Assembly: GCF_902141845.1 (NCBI RefSeq)
Contig: NZ_CABFPH010000007.1
Location: forward strand, 42,671-106,670
DNA: 64,000 nt
Direction: 5' to 3'
DNA from: Methylobacterium symbioticum
Lineage (GTDB): Bacteria; Pseudomonadota; Alphaproteobacteria; Rhizobiales; Beijerinckiaceae
Both the position numbers and the translations under genes were made by a program. Under the pieces are notes generated by a model, which ran no database searches, was not told the DNA's origin, and worked only from the letters and a program-made list of their open reading frames with translations. Of the stretch, positions 20,672 to 30,393 are shown one piece after another; the first letter of the stretch is position 1, and every line of letters starts with the position of its first letter.

Positions 20672-21262
20672 TCAGGCGGCTTGTGCGGAGGGCATCTGCC
20701 AGTCCCGCCAGCGCGCCCGGTCGAGGCGGTACAAGTCGACCGCCAGGTCGCCGCCGCGCGCCGGGAAGGCCTTCTGCGCCCGTCCCGCGTGCTGGAATCC
20801 GCATGACGCGAGCACCCGCTGCGAGGCCGCGTTCTCGACCCGTGCCGAGGCCTGCAGGACCTCGCCGCCCGCATAGGCGAAGAAGGCCTCGACCAGGGCG
20901 CAGGCGGCCTCCGCCATCAGACCCGCGCCCCAATGGGGACGGCCGAGCCAGTAGCCGAGTTCCGGAACGCCCTCGGCGCCCGCGGACAGGCCGACGATGC
21001 CGATCAGCCCCGCCGGATCCGCGCGGCGCGACAGAGCCAGGGTGAGGCCGGTGCCGTCGATGTTGCGGGCCCGCGCGTCGAGGAGGAAGGCATCCACCTC
21101 CGCCCGTGGCAGCGGATGCGGGATGCGCGCCGTCATCTCGGCCACGGCCCGCTCGCCCGCGAGCCGGGTGATGGCCTCCGCGTCCCTGGCACGCGGCCAG
21201 CGCAGCCAAAGACGGCGCGTCTCGATCCGGAAGACGTCGTCGCGGGTCAGGTCCGGGAACAT
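20672..21262 (-). CDS. GNAT acetyltransferase (RimJ/RimL type)
   Basis: A 196-residue Gcn5-related N-acetyltransferase. It has the RimJ/L-like opening IETRRLWLRWPRARDAEAI, the beta-sheet region GLIGIVGLSAG, and the acetyl-CoA-binding segment ELGYWLGRPHWGAGLMAEA, followed by SARVENAASQRVLASCGF. The likely substrate is a protein N terminus or small amine, but this cannot be read from sequence. I use the ATG at 21262 (MFPDLTRDD). It lies between rpmA and obgE, a common location for such a gene in Rhizobiales. Confidence 0.88.
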   Translation of the reverse strand: MFPDLTRDDVFRIETRRLWLRWPRARDAEAITRLAGERAVAEMTARIPHPLPRAEVDAFLLDARARNIDGTGLTLALSRRADPAGLIGIVGLSAGAEGVPELGYWLGRPHWGAGLMAEAACALVEAFFAYAGGEVLQASARVENAASQRVLASCGFQHAGRAQKAFPARGGDLAVDLYRLDRARWRDWQMPSAQAA

Positions 21263-21313
21263 CGGGTCACCTCCGAGGCGGCCGCTTCGCGTGCCGCGCC
21301 TTGAGACGACGAA

Positions 21314-21339
21314 GGGGAGGATGGTGCCCCATCCTCCCC
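21314..21339 (-). terminator. terminator-like hairpin after rpmA
   Basis: An eleven-base perfect stem (GGGGAGGATGG with CCATCCTCCCC) around TGCC, 117 bases after the rpmA stop and 52 bases before the GNAT start. The following minus-strand bases (TTCGTCGTCTC) are only weakly T-rich. Probably a partial terminator after the ribosomal-protein genes. Confidence 0.5.
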
Positions 21340-21455
21340 GCTGGTCCGTCCGGTCCCGGATCCGCGCGTGGCGGCGCGGATCTCGAAGGGAACGTCTCTG
21401 CCGGGTCGTCTGGGACACCGGCGGGACGCTCGCTTCGCCTGTCAGGCGCCCGCCG

Positions 21456-21722
21456 TTACTCTGCGGCCTCGAGGGCCGGAACCACCGCTACGAAGGCGCG
21501 CCCGCGGCGCGTCTCGAACTGCACCTTGCCGGGTACGAGGGCGAACAGGGTGTGATCCTTGCCCATGCCGACATTGGCGCCGGGGTGCCATTTGGTACCG
21601 CGCTGACGCACGATGATGTTGCCCGGAATCACGGCCTCCGAGCCGAACTTCTTGACGCCGAGGCGCCGGCCTTCCGAGTCGCGACCGTTGCGGGACGAGC
21701 CGCCAGCCTTTTTGTGTGCCAT
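21456..21722 (-). CDS. rpmA: 50S ribosomal protein L27
   Basis: An 88-residue L27 with the canonical start [18 protein letters not shown], whose flexible N-terminal tail reaches the peptidyl-transferase centre. It continues [19 protein letters not shown] and [18 protein letters not shown], all typical. No cleavable N-terminal extension of the Firmicutes kind is present. It lies 86 bases downstream of rplU and shares its promoter. Confidence 0.97.
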   Translation of the reverse strand: MAHKKAGGSSRNGRDSEGRRLGVKKFGSEAVIPGNIIVRQRGTKWHPGANVGMGKDHTLFALVPGKVQFETRRGRAFVAVVPALEAAE

Positions 21723-21808
21723 GGGAGATGCTCCGAATTCTGTGTTGGGTGGATGCGGTCGCGGACGGGGCCCGGGAGCGGACCACTACGCGCCCTGCGG
21801 GAGGGCGA

Positions 21809-22123
21809 TCAGGCCTGAATACCGGTGATGCGCACCACGGTGTGCGCCTGACGGTGACCGCGCTTGCGGCGCGAGTTCTGGCGGCGGCGCTTCTTGAAGG
21901 CGATCACCTTCTTGTCGCGGCCGTGAGCCACGATCTCACCGGTAACCGTGATGCCGGACACGGTCGGCGCGCCGACCTGGGTCGCGCCCGCGCCGTCGGT
22001 GAACAGCAGGACCTCGCCGAACTCGATCGAGGCGCCGGCTTCGCCGGGCAGCGTGGCGACGGTGATGGTGTCGTTGGCGGCGACGCGGTACTGCTTGCCG
22101 CCCGTCTTGATGACTGCGAACAT
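21809..22123 (-). CDS. rplU: 50S ribosomal protein L21
   Basis: A 104-residue L21 beginning [14 protein letters not shown], with the conserved C-terminal [17 protein letters not shown] segment that contacts 23S rRNA, and ending VVRITGI. I use the ATG at 22123; the longer frame upstream is leader sequence. It is the first gene of the rplU-rpmA transcript and has a leader of roughly 130 bases after the predicted promoter at 22264. Confidence 0.97.
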   Translation of the reverse strand: MFAVIKTGGKQYRVAANDTITVATLPGEAGASIEFGEVLLFTDGAGATQVGAPTVSGITVTGEIVAHGRDKKVIAFKKRRRQNSRRKRGHRQAHTVVRITGIQA

Positions 22124-22263
22124 CGTTCTCTCGTGTTCTCGAACGGCCTCCGGGGCGAACCCCTGGACCGGCTTCTTGTTCAGTTGTGTCGCGCCCGCAG
22201 AGGTCCGCGGGACTGCAACGCGAAACGCGCGGACTTCTGCGAGGAAGCCGCGCGTGGTGCGGG

Positions 22264-22293
22264 TCCTTAGGCCGGAGCGCGGCCGCCTGTCAA
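22264..22293 (-). promoter_or_regulatory. predicted promoter of rplU-rpmA
   Basis: On the minus strand a perfect TTGACA (22293-22288) is followed after 18 bases by TAAGGA (22269-22264). The -10 match is weak but the -35 is exact, and the position suits the ribosomal-protein genes. It implies a leader of roughly 130 bases before the rplU ATG. Confidence 0.5.
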
Positions 22294-22342
22294 TCACCAG
22301 GGCCGAGGAATGCCGGTTCCCGGCCCGATCGGACGGGCGTCC

Positions 22343-23314
22343 TCAGTTCACCCGCATGATCTGGATCACGGCGGGCGTGATGATCACCACGAACAGCACC
22401 GGAAGGAAGAACAGGATCATCGGCACGGTCAGCTTCGGCGGCAGGGCCGCGGCCTTCTTCTCGGCCTCTGTCATGCGCTGGTCGCGGCTTTCCTGTGCGA
22501 GGACCCGCAGGGCCTGGCCGATCGGCGTGCCGTAGCGCTCGGCCTGGATCAGGGCGGTCGAGACGGCCTTGACCGGCTCGATGCCGATGCGCGTGCTCAG
22601 GTTCTCGTAGGCCAGGCGCCGGTCGGGCAGGTAGGACATCTCCGCGGTCATCAGCGCCAGTTCCTCGGCCAGAACCACGGAGGAGACGGCGATCTCGGTG
22701 CTCACCTTCCTGAAGGCGTGCTCGATGGACATGCCGGATTCGACGCAGATGAGCGTCAGGTCGAGAGCGTCGGGCCAAGCCTTGCGCACCTCGGTCTGCC
22801 GCTTCTTGGCGCTGTTGATCAGGAACAGCTCCGGCGCCTTGATGCCGAGATAGGCCGCGGCGATCACCAGAGCGATCCGGACCAGGTAGGGCTGATCGAG
22901 CACCTCGATGACGAAGAAGTAGAAGATCGAGCCGAGCGTCATCACCACCGGCGCGACGAGGCGAAAGAACAGGAACGCGGTCTCGGCCTGCGGGCCGCGG
23001 TAGCCGGCCTGCATCAGCTTGATCTTGGCGGTCTCGGTGCCGAGCCAGCGCCGCAGGTCGAAGCGCTCGACCACGTCCTTCATGTAGGCCTTCTGCTCGG
23101 CCCGGATCGAGACCTTGCCGGGGCCCATGCGCTCGCGCTCGCGCCGGCGGATCTGCTCGCGCTCGTCGCTCACGAGCTTCATCCGCTTGGCCAGGCGGTC
23201 GGTCTCGAGGAAGGGCTGCGCCACGGCGAAGGCAGTGGCTGCGACCGCGACCGCGATGAGCACCGTGCTCATGAACCGCGGGTCGAGGATCTTGGCAGCG
23301 ATCAGGTCGATCAT
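22343..23314 (-). CDS. tadC: Tad pilus inner-membrane platform protein TadC
   Basis: A 323-residue type II secretion F-domain protein. It has an N-terminal membrane segment, a cytoplasmic stretch (about 40-110, highly charged), two membrane segments near 125-180, the conserved F-domain core (AWPDALDLTLICVESGMSIEHAF) and a C-terminal membrane segment (MILFFLPVLFVVIITPAVI). With TadB it forms the platform on which the CpaF motor works. The ATG at 23314 (MIDLIAAKILDPRF) is the natural start. It is the last gene of the pilus operon, 48 bases after tadB. Confidence 0.92.
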   Translation of the reverse strand: MIDLIAAKILDPRFMSTVLIAVAVAATAFAVAQPFLETDRLAKRMKLVSDEREQIRRRERERMGPGKVSIRAEQKAYMKDVVERFDLRRWLGTETAKIKLMQAGYRGPQAETAFLFFRLVAPVVMTLGSIFYFFVIEVLDQPYLVRIALVIAAAYLGIKAPELFLINSAKKRQTEVRKAWPDALDLTLICVESGMSIEHAFRKVSTEIAVSSVVLAEELALMTAEMSYLPDRRLAYENLSTRIGIEPVKAVSTALIQAERYGTPIGQALRVLAQESRDQRMTEAEKKAAALPPKLTVPMILFFLPVLFVVIITPAVIQIMRVN

Positions 23315-23361
23315 GGCGCTCGGGAGCCTGCGTCGGGCCGGCGCGGCGCCGGCCTCGGAGG

Positions 23362-24339
23362 TCAGAAGTCGAAGGCGATCATCTTCTTGATCGTGAGGAT
23401 CCCGCAGGCCATCCACAGGCCCGAGCCGACGAGGGCGATCTTGCCCGCATCCGTCGTCCAGAGCAGCGAGATGTAGTCCGGGCTCGTCAGCGTGGTGATG
23501 CCGGCGACACCGAAGGGCAGCGCCGCGATGATCGAGGCCGAGGCCTTGGCCTCCATGCTCATCGCCTGGACCTTGCCGGCCATCTTGCGCCGCTCGCGCA
23601 GCACGCGCGACAGGTTGCCGAGGGCCTCCGAGAGGTTGCCGCCCGATTGCTGCTGGATGTTGATCACGATCGAGAAGAAATTCACCTCCGGCACCGGCAC
23701 CCGCTCGTAGAGGCGGCTCACCGACTCGCCGAGGGACAGGCCGAGCGCCTGCGTCTCGATGATGGTCCGGAACTCGCTGCGCACCGGCTCCTCGGCCTCG
23801 CGCGAGACCATCCGGAAGCAGTCGCCGACCGGGATGCCGGTCCGGATGCCGCGCACGATGACGTCGACCGCGTTCGGCAATTCCTTGTTGAACTTGGCGA
23901 TGCGGCGCAGACGCAAGCGGCGCAGGAGGTATTGCGGCACCCCGAGCGCGCCCACGAACACGCCGCCGAGAGCGACGAGCGGGCTCTCGGTGATCATCAG
24001 GACGATCAGGCCGAGGGCTGCGCCGATGCCCACCGAGACGGTCCAGAAGGTGCGCACCGTCCAGGGCAGACCGGCACGGGCGATCTTCAGCTCCAGCGTG
24101 ACCTTGGTCGCGCCTTTCGATTTCGCCTCGATCTCGTTGAGGGTCTTGGCGACCTGATCCCGGCGACTGACCGTCGCGGCGCGGCCGGAGCTGCCGGCCG
24201 TCGGCACGCTGATGGTCTTCAGCCGCTGTGCCGCGCGGCGCTCGCCGGTGAGGAGCGGCAGCAGCAGGACATAGACGATCCCGGCAACAGCGACGGCAAG
24301 CAGGCCGGCCGCGAGGGGAAAGTTGCCGGCGAGCGTCAC
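23362..24339 (-). CDS. tadB: Tad pilus inner-membrane platform protein TadB
   Basis: A 325-residue type II secretion F-domain protein, partner of TadC. An N-terminal membrane segment is followed by a charged cytoplasmic region, two central membrane segments (about 95-140), the F domain with ELPNAVDVIVRGIRTGIPVG and INIQQQSGGNLSEALGNLS, and C-terminal membrane segments. It starts with a GTG at 24339 that overlaps the cpaF stop by four bases (GTGA), so its translation is coupled to that of the motor ATPase. Confidence 0.92.
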   Translation of the reverse strand: MTLAGNFPLAAGLLAVAVAGIVYVLLLPLLTGERRAAQRLKTISVPTAGSSGRAATVSRRDQVAKTLNEIEAKSKGATKVTLELKIARAGLPWTVRTFWTVSVGIGAALGLIVLMITESPLVALGGVFVGALGVPQYLLRRLRLRRIAKFNKELPNAVDVIVRGIRTGIPVGDCFRMVSREAEEPVRSEFRTIIETQALGLSLGESVSRLYERVPVPEVNFFSIVINIQQQSGGNLSEALGNLSRVLRERRKMAGKVQAMSMEAKASASIIAALPFGVAGITTLTSPDYISLLWTTDAGKIALVGSGLWMACGILTIKKMIAFDF

Positions 24340-25778
24340 GGCTCGGCCCCCGTCTCGGCAGCGTCGAGGGCTTCGCCGAGCCGCTTCTCCAGGCCGTAAT
24401 AGCGGGCCCGCTCCCAGAATTTCGGCCGGCCGACGCCGGTCGAGCGATGCTTGCCGATCAGGCGTCCGTTCGCGTCCTCGCCGACGATGTCGTAGAGGAA
24501 GATGTCCTGCGTCGTGATCACGTCGCCCTCCATCCCGATCACCTCGGTGATGTGGGTGATGCGGCGCGAGCCGTCGCGCAGGCGCATTGCCTGGATGATC
24601 ACGTCGATCGAGCCGACGATCATCTCGCGCAGCGTCTTCGAGGGCAGGGTGAAGCCACCCATCGAGATCATCGATTCGATACGCGACAGGCACTCGCGCG
24701 GCGAGTTTGCGTGGAGCGTGCCCATCGAGCCGTCATGGCCCGTATTCATGGCCTGAAGCAGGTCGAAGGCCTCCGGCCCGCGCACCTCGCCGACAATGAT
24801 GCGCTCGGGCCGCATGCGCAGGCAGTTCTTGACGAGGTCGCGCATGGTGACCTGGCCCTGGCCCTCCATGTTGGGCGGCCGGGTCTCGAGGCGGACCACG
24901 TGCGGCTGCTGCAGCTGCAGCTCGGCCGCGTCCTCGCAGGTGATGACGCGCTCGTCGTGCTCGATATAGGCGGTCAGGCAATTGAGCAGCGTCGTCTTGC
25001 CCGAGCCGGTGCCGCCCGAGATGACGACGTTGCAACGGCTCTTGCCGATGATCTTCAGGATCTCGGCCCCCTCGGGCGAGATCGCTCCGAAGCGCACGAG
25101 CTGGTCGAGGGTGAGCTTGTCCTTCTTGAACTTACGGATGGTCAGCGCCGGCCCGTCGATGGCGAGCGGCGGCGCGATCACGTTGACGCGGGAGCCGTCG
25201 GGCAGGCGCGCGTCGCAGATCGGCGAGGCGTCGTCGACGCGCCGGCCGACCTGACTGACGATGCGCTGGCAGATGTTCATCAGCTGCTGGTTGTCGCGGA
25301 AGCGCACGCTGGTGAGCTGGATCTTGCCCCCGACCTCGATGAAGGCGCGGTTGGCGCCGTTGACCATGATGTCGGCGATGTCGTCGCGGGCGAGCAGCGG
25401 CTCCAACGGGCCGTAGCCGAGAACGTCGTTGCAGATGTCGTCGAGCAGCTCCTCCTGCTCGGCGATCGAGAGGACGATGTTCTTGAGCCCGATGATCTCC
25501 GAGACGATGTCGCGGATCTCCTCGCGCGCGGTCTCGGAGTCGAGCCGCGAGAGCTGGGCGAGGTCGATGGCCTCGATCAGCGCGCCGAAGATCATGCTCT
25601 TCGTGCGGTAATATTCCTCGGAGCGCGTGACCTCCACCTGGACCGGCGCGGCCGGCTCGAGGCGCCGCGCCGGCGCGTCGTCCTGCATCAGGACGGGCGC
25701 GGAGACCTTCGCCGCCGCCTCGACCTGCGGGCGCGCCGGCGCGGTGGGTTGGGCGACGCTCTGCCGTCTACCGAACAT
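24336..25778 (-). CDS. cpaF: Tad pilus motor ATPase CpaF/TadA
   Basis: A 480-residue type II/IV secretion ATPase that powers Flp pilus assembly (and probably retraction). A proline-rich N-terminal tail is followed by the N-domain ([15 protein letters not shown]) and the RecA-like core: Walker [10 protein letters not shown] near residue 250, Asp box with EDAAELQL near 280, Walker B-like [20 protein letters not shown] near 325, and His box MGTLHANSP near 350. All expected residues are present, so it should be active. It lies between cpaE and tadB in the usual order. Confidence 0.95.
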   Translation of the reverse strand: MFGRRQSVAQPTAPARPQVEAAAKVSAPVLMQDDAPARRLEPAAPVQVEVTRSEEYYRTKSMIFGALIEAIDLAQLSRLDSETAREEIRDIVSEIIGLKNIVLSIAEQEELLDDICNDVLGYGPLEPLLARDDIADIMVNGANRAFIEVGGKIQLTSVRFRDNQQLMNICQRIVSQVGRRVDDASPICDARLPDGSRVNVIAPPLAIDGPALTIRKFKKDKLTLDQLVRFGAISPEGAEILKIIGKSRCNVVISGGTGSGKTTLLNCLTAYIEHDERVITCEDAAELQLQQPHVVRLETRPPNMEGQGQVTMRDLVKNCLRMRPERIIVGEVRGPEAFDLLQAMNTGHDGSMGTLHANSPRECLSRIESMISMGGFTLPSKTLREMIVGSIDVIIQAMRLRDGSRRITHITEVIGMEGDVITTQDIFLYDIVGEDANGRLIGKHRSTGVGRPKFWERARYYGLEKRLGEALDAAETGAEP

Positions 25779-25817
25779 GCTGCGGATCCTCGCCCGTGCG
25801 AGTTCGGATGGTCACGA

Positions 25818-27062
25818 TCAGGACGCCTTGCGCCGCGCGAGCTTGGCGAGCAGGGGTTCGAGCAGATTCGCCCGGCCGCGGCGGGTCTCGGGACGGCCGA
25901 GCACCGAGGCGGCGAGCTCCGCATAGATCTCGGTCGCCTTGGCGCCCGGCTGCACCTCGGCCACCATCTGCCCGTTATTCGCTGCGGTGCCGAACAGGCC
26001 CGGATCGAAGGGAATGGTTGCCGCGAGCGGCACTTCGAGCGCCTTGGCGAATTCCGCCGCACCGATCTCGGGCCGCTTGGCCATGCCGACGCCGTTCAGC
26101 ACCATGCGGGGCGGACGGTCGTTCGGGCGGCCGTGCTGCAGGGCGCCGAGCACGTTCTTGGCATTGCGCAGGCAGGTCAGGTCGGGGCCCGCGACCACGA
26201 TGAGATCGTCGGCCCCGGTCAGGACCCGCCTGGTCCAGGCCGACCATTGATGGGGCACGTCCAGGACGATGCAGGGCACCGCGGCGCGGAGGTGGTCGAT
26301 GAGCCCGTCGAAGGCGGGCTCGGCAAGGTCGATGGTGCGGTCGAGGCTCGCGGGCGCCGAAAGCAGGCTGAGATTGTCGCTGCACTTCGAGAGCAGGCGC
26401 TCGACCAGAGCCGAATCGAGGCGCTCGGGTGCGAAGACGGCCTCGGCGATGCCCTGCGGCGGATCCTGGTTGAAGTTCAGGCTCGCGGTGCCGAAGGCGA
26501 TGTCGAGGTCGGCGATCACCGTTTGAAGCTTCTGGCCGCGGGCGATCGACCAGGCGAGGTTGTGCGCCACCGTCGAAGCGCCGATGCCTCCGCGCACGCC
26601 GAAGACGGCGATGGTGCGGCCGACCGGCTTGACGCCCGGCGCGGTGAAGAGATCGGATACCGATGTGATCAGCGTCAGCGGCTCCAGCGGCACCATCAGG
26701 TAGTCGCTGACGCCGCGCTGGATGAACTGCCGGTAGAGCGCCACGTCGTTGACGTGCCCGATCACCAGGACGCGGGTGCCCTCGTCGCAGACCTCGGCGA
26801 GCGCGTCGAGATGCTCGAGCGGCTTCGATTTCGGCCCCTGCGTCTCGATGATGATGACGTTGGGGGTCGGCGCGCTGCGGTAGGCCTCGACCGCCGCCGC
26901 GGCCCCGCCCATCTGCACCTTCAGATGGGCCTTCTGCATGCGCCGGTCGGTACCGGCCGCCTCGATCATCGCGGCCGTCTCCGCGGTCTCGCAGAAGGCC
27001 TGGATCGTGATCCGCGGCACCGGGGCGATCAAGCGCTCGGATGTCTCGGAAATGTCCGCCAT
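25818..27062 (-). CDS. cpaE: pilus localisation ATPase CpaE/TadZ
   Basis: A 414-residue protein with an atypical receiver-like N-terminal domain (about 15-150, including VIIIETQGPKSKPLEHLDAL and ISDYLMVPLEPL-like text) and a MinD/ParA-type ATPase domain beginning IAVFGVRGGIGASTVAHNLAW near residue 170. The deviant Walker A reads RGGIGASTV. Homologues place the Tad apparatus at the cell pole. It lies between cpaD and cpaF, 39 bases before the latter. Confidence 0.92.
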   Translation of the reverse strand: MADISETSERLIAPVPRITIQAFCETAETAAMIEAAGTDRRMQKAHLKVQMGGAAAAVEAYRSAPTPNVIIIETQGPKSKPLEHLDALAEVCDEGTRVLVIGHVNDVALYRQFIQRGVSDYLMVPLEPLTLITSVSDLFTAPGVKPVGRTIAVFGVRGGIGASTVAHNLAWSIARGQKLQTVIADLDIAFGTASLNFNQDPPQGIAEAVFAPERLDSALVERLLSKCSDNLSLLSAPASLDRTIDLAEPAFDGLIDHLRAAVPCIVLDVPHQWSAWTRRVLTGADDLIVVAGPDLTCLRNAKNVLGALQHGRPNDRPPRMVLNGVGMAKRPEIGAAEFAKALEVPLAATIPFDPGLFGTAANNGQMVAEVQPGAKATEIYAELAASVLGRPETRRGRANLLEPLLAKLARRKAS

Positions 27063-27116
27063 GGTGAGGCTTTCCGGTTCGGGTCCTGTACGGGGCCGGC
27101 GTGGTCGCGACGCGGT

Positions 27117-27836
27117 TCAGATGCCGAGACGGCTGCCTACGTTGGTCTGGCCATCCTGACGCCAGTTGGTTGAGGGATCCTTGCCGATGCGGAGCTGATC
27201 GATGTCCTTGACGCGGCGGACCGTATCGATTCGGCCCTCCGTCCGTCCGCGCACGAGATCGACGGGGTCGGCGACCTGGGCGGCGATGGTGGACTGAGTC
27301 GCGCAGCCGAGATTCCAGTTCGGCTCGTTGCGCAGATTCGCCATGGGCGTGCTGACGCCGAGATCCTGCGGCCAGAGCCCGCACTGGTCGGCGACCCGGG
27401 CCTCCATGCGCTGGAAGCTCAGGCGGATCGGCGCGGCGAGGCCGGGATTGGCGACCGCGTAGCCGGACACCGCGAGTTCGCGGGCCGGCACGCCGCCCTC
27501 CGCCGCGAGCCGCCGGATCGCGGCGGCGCTGCGCTCGACCGCGGCTCCGGCCGCGGGCGCGACCCCGCGCGGCAACTCGACGAGCAGCGTGCCGCGGCCG
27601 TAGCGGCGGTATTCGAGCAGGAAGGCATCGGCATCCGCGCGCTGACGCGGGGCGAGATGGCCCGGGCCGGTGGGGGACACGTCGAGGCTGCGGCTGCCAT
27701 CGGCGAGCACGATGGGGGGCCGCGCCCGGTAGTCGTGGGGATAGACCGAGCCGGTGGCGGCCCGGTCGGCCTGGCACGCGCCGAGGAGGGCGGCGAGAGC
27801 GACGGCCGCGAGGAGCTGGGGGCGGAGGGCGGTCAT
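27117..27836 (-). CDS. cpaD: Tad pilus lipoprotein CpaD
   Basis: A 239-residue outer-membrane-associated lipoprotein with a lipobox (LLGAC, cysteine near residue 21) after a short signal sequence. The CpaD domain is visible from the C-terminal NPNWNLG-type motif, here EPNWNLGCATQSTIAAQVADP, and the RRVKDIDQLRIGKDPSTNW tail. It is thought to support the CpaC secretin. I use the ATG at 27836 (MTALRPQ). Gene order is cpaC, cpaD, cpaE. Confidence 0.9.
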   Translation of the reverse strand: MTALRPQLLAAVALAALLGACQADRAATGSVYPHDYRARPPIVLADGSRSLDVSPTGPGHLAPRQRADADAFLLEYRRYGRGTLLVELPRGVAPAAGAAVERSAAAIRRLAAEGGVPARELAVSGYAVANPGLAAPIRLSFQRMEARVADQCGLWPQDLGVSTPMANLRNEPNWNLGCATQSTIAAQVADPVDLVRGRTEGRIDTVRRVKDIDQLRIGKDPSTNWRQDGQTNVGSRLGI

Positions 27837-27913
27837 GGTGCGGATCCTGGACGGGCGGGCCGCTGTCGGGGCGGCCGCATCGGGGCGCCCGGCGAGGCAG
27901 GGAGGCGGAACGG

Positions 27914-29449
27914 TCAATCGGTGATGAAGCCGACGCGGCCGCGGTAGCCGCGCCCGAGGGGCTTCGCGCCGGCCACGCCGTAGAGGCGGTTGATCTGGCC
28001 AAGCAGGACCGCCTGGCCGTCGGTGGCCTCCACGAAGCCGTCATCCGGGCGCGAGACCTGGCGCGGCTCGATTGGCTTGGCGATGTAGGGCGTCACCATG
28101 ATCATCAGCTCCGTCTCCTGCCGCTGGTAGTCGCGGCTGCGGAACAGGGCGCCGAGGATCGGCAGGTTGATGAGGCCGGGCAGGCCGGCGATCGCCGCCT
28201 TGCTCTTCTGCTGGATCAGGCCCGCGGTCATCATCGTGCCCCCCGAGGGCAGCTCGACGGTGGTCTCGGAGTTGCGCACCGTCAGGCCCGGGACGGCCGT
28301 GGTCGAGTTCCCGCTGACGAAGCTGTAGGAGTTCTGCGGATCGATCTCGCTGACCTCGGTGCCGACGCGGATCGAGATCCGGTTCTCGGACTGGACGACG
28401 GGCGTGAAGTTCAGGCTGACGCCGTACTTCTTGAACGCAATGCCGACGACGCAGGTGGGTTGCTGGCCGGCCACCAGGGCCGGCGTGCAGGTCTGGCTCG
28501 ACGGAACCGGAAGCTCGCCGCCCGCGGTGAACTTGGCCGATTCGCCTGAGATCGCGGTCAGCGTCGGCTCGGCCAGGATCCGCGACACGCCGGCCTGCTC
28601 GAAGGCCCTGAGCGTTGCCGTCAGGCTGGCGCCGCCAGCGCCGTTGATCGTGCCCGAGATCAGGTTGCCGGTGGGGAACTGGCCGCCGGAGATCGCGAGT
28701 GGCGCGGCGTTGACGAGGTTGAGGTTCGACCAGTTGCCGCTGAGGTTGACGCCGAACTGCTTCAGAACGGTGCGCGAGACCTCGGCCACGGTCACGCGCA
28801 GCATGACCTGATCCTTGCCGCGGATCGTCAGGTTGTTGATCACGGCGCCGCGTGAGCCGCCGGCGACGCCCGCCCCGCTGCCCCCGCCGCCGCCTCCGGA
28901 GACGCCGACGAAGGCGTTGGCGATGTCGATGGCCTGCTGCGCCTCCGCGCTCGAGGCGACCGAGCCAGAGAGCAGGACCGAGTCGCCGCTGGAGCGCACG
29001 TCGAAGCGCGCGCCGGGGATGCTCTGGCCGAGGAGCTGGCGCAGGATGTTGAGGTTCAGGTCGCGCGCCACCGTGACGTCGAGGGCGGTGATCTGGCGCC
29101 CTTCGCCGTCGAGGATGAAGATCGAGGTAGTACCGTTCTCCATGCCGATCACGAAGACCTTCCGGGTCGAGCGCACCACGGCGTTGGCGACCTTGGGATT
29201 CGCGACGAAGACTTCCTTTGCGTCGCGCGGGAGATCGACGATAATCGAGCGGCCGGCGGTCAGTTCGACCTTGCGGGTGGCCGTGGCCTCGGCGGCGCCG
29301 ACCGCCAAGGTCGGGGCGGGGCCGAGGACCGGCCGATCCTGCGCGGCCGCGGCCGAGAAGTCGAACGCGAGGCCCGCGAGCGGGAGGGCGAGCCGGAGCG
29401 CGGCGCGCAGCGGGCGGCGGAGGGGGGAGCGGGCGGCCATCTGTGCCAT
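27914..29449 (-). CDS. cpaC: Tad pilus secretin CpaC/RcpA
   Basis: A 511-residue outer-membrane secretin through which the Flp pilus passes. A signal peptide (about 1-36) precedes the pilus-N domain (RSIIVDLPRDAKEVFVANPKV), a BON-like region, and a glycine-rich linker of nine or more glycines near residues 185-200. The secretin domain follows, with the typical FTPVVQSENRISIRVGTEVSE and VPGLTVRNSETTVELPSGGT segments. The ATG at 29449 overlaps the cpaB stop (TGATG), giving translational coupling. Confidence 0.94.
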   Translation of the reverse strand: MAQMAARSPLRRPLRAALRLALPLAGLAFDFSAAAAQDRPVLGPAPTLAVGAAEATATRKVELTAGRSIIVDLPRDAKEVFVANPKVANAVVRSTRKVFVIGMENGTTSIFILDGEGRQITALDVTVARDLNLNILRQLLGQSIPGARFDVRSSGDSVLLSGSVASSAEAQQAIDIANAFVGVSGGGGGGSGAGVAGGSRGAVINNLTIRGKDQVMLRVTVAEVSRTVLKQFGVNLSGNWSNLNLVNAAPLAISGGQFPTGNLISGTINGAGGASLTATLRAFEQAGVSRILAEPTLTAISGESAKFTAGGELPVPSSQTCTPALVAGQQPTCVVGIAFKKYGVSLNFTPVVQSENRISIRVGTEVSEIDPQNSYSFVSGNSTTAVPGLTVRNSETTVELPSGGTMMTAGLIQQKSKAAIAGLPGLINLPILGALFRSRDYQRQETELMIMVTPYIAKPIEPRQVSRPDDGFVEATDGQAVLLGQINRLYGVAGAKPLGRGYRGRVGFITD

Positions 29450-30249
29450 CACCGGGTGGTCTGCTGGCGGGCGACGCCGAAGCGCACGACCGTGAGGGCG
29501 GGGGTCTTCTGGTCCGGCTCGGCCTCCGCCGTCTTGCCGGTATCGGCGATGCTGCGCAGGGCTAGCGACAGCGAGCCGACCTTCTGCGCCAGCGTGATGG
29601 TCTCGGCCTGGGCCGGCGTCAGCGCGAGCGTCGCGGTCTCGCCGGTGACGACGTTGGTGCCGTTCTTCTCCTGGATGAGCTGCCCGACCGCGAGCACCCG
29701 GATGTCGCTGAGGATGATCTGGGAGAGCTGCACGTCGGTGCCGGTCGCGCGCGAGTTCTCCTCGTCGCGGTAGGTGCGGATCACGTCGACGCGGTCGTTC
29801 GGCAGGATGAAGCCGCCGGCCGAGTTGGTGCCGCGGGTGTCGGTGACGATGGCGACGGCGCGCATGCCCTGGGGCAGGATCGCGGCCATGAAGCCGCTGT
29901 CCGGCCGCACCAGCTTCTGCAGGCGCACGGGCTCGCCGACCAGGAACGGCGCACGCACGGTGGCGCCGACCGCTTCCTCCAGGGCCTTCGGATTGAGCTT
30001 GCGGGTCAGGTAGCCCGGGGTCAGCGCGTCGTCGGGCCATTTCTGCCAGCGCAGGTCGGCCGGCTGCAGCACCTGGCCCATGGGCAGCTCGGCGGCGGCC
30101 ACGAGCACTTCCGTCACGGGGGCCGGCGGCGGCTCGACCTTGACGACGGGTGCCGGCGGCGGCGGCGGATCGCCGCCGCTCATGAGCAGCGCCGCACCGC
30201 CGCCCGCGACGAGGGCTATGGCGAGAACGGCAAGTCGTGCTGGTTGCAT
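29449..30249 (-). CDS. cpaB: Flp pilus assembly protein CpaB/RcpC
   Basis: A 266-residue periplasmic protein anchored by an N-terminal membrane segment (LAVLAIALVAGGGAALLM), followed by a proline-rich linker and an SAF/antifreeze-like domain (about 45-110, VLVAAAELPMGQVLQPADLRW). The RcpC-type region includes GMRAVAIVTDTRGTNSAGGFILPNDRVDVI. It is thought to assist secretin assembly. Its stop overlaps the cpaC start by one base. cpaA lies 144 bases upstream. Confidence 0.92.
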   Translation of the reverse strand: MQPARLAVLAIALVAGGGAALLMSGGDPPPPPAPVVKVEPPPAPVTEVLVAAAELPMGQVLQPADLRWQKWPDDALTPGYLTRKLNPKALEEAVGATVRAPFLVGEPVRLQKLVRPDSGFMAAILPQGMRAVAIVTDTRGTNSAGGFILPNDRVDVIRTYRDEENSRATGTDVQLSQIILSDIRVLAVGQLIQEKNGTNVVTGETATLALTPAQAETITLAQKVGSLSLALRSIADTGKTAEAEPDQKTPALTVVRFGVARQQTTR

Positions 30250-30393
30250 CGCCTGACCACGGGAAGGACGACGGCCCGATCTGCACCGTCGCCGCCAGAG
30301 TGCCGCGGCATTCGTGTAATTAGGGTTAAGGAGATGTCACCGCCTGCTTTCGGCCGGCGTCCGAAAGCGGCTCTCTCGATCGGTCGAGGGGGG

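Noticed and set aside
24447..27173. A 908-codon plus-strand open frame opposite cpaF and cpaE
   Set aside because: Antisense shadow: rich in D, R, A, G and H with no domain, covering two well-recognised pilus genes.
30315..30330. TTAAGG in front of cpaB as a CtrA site
   Set aside because: Neither orientation gives a second TTAA-like half at the right spacing.
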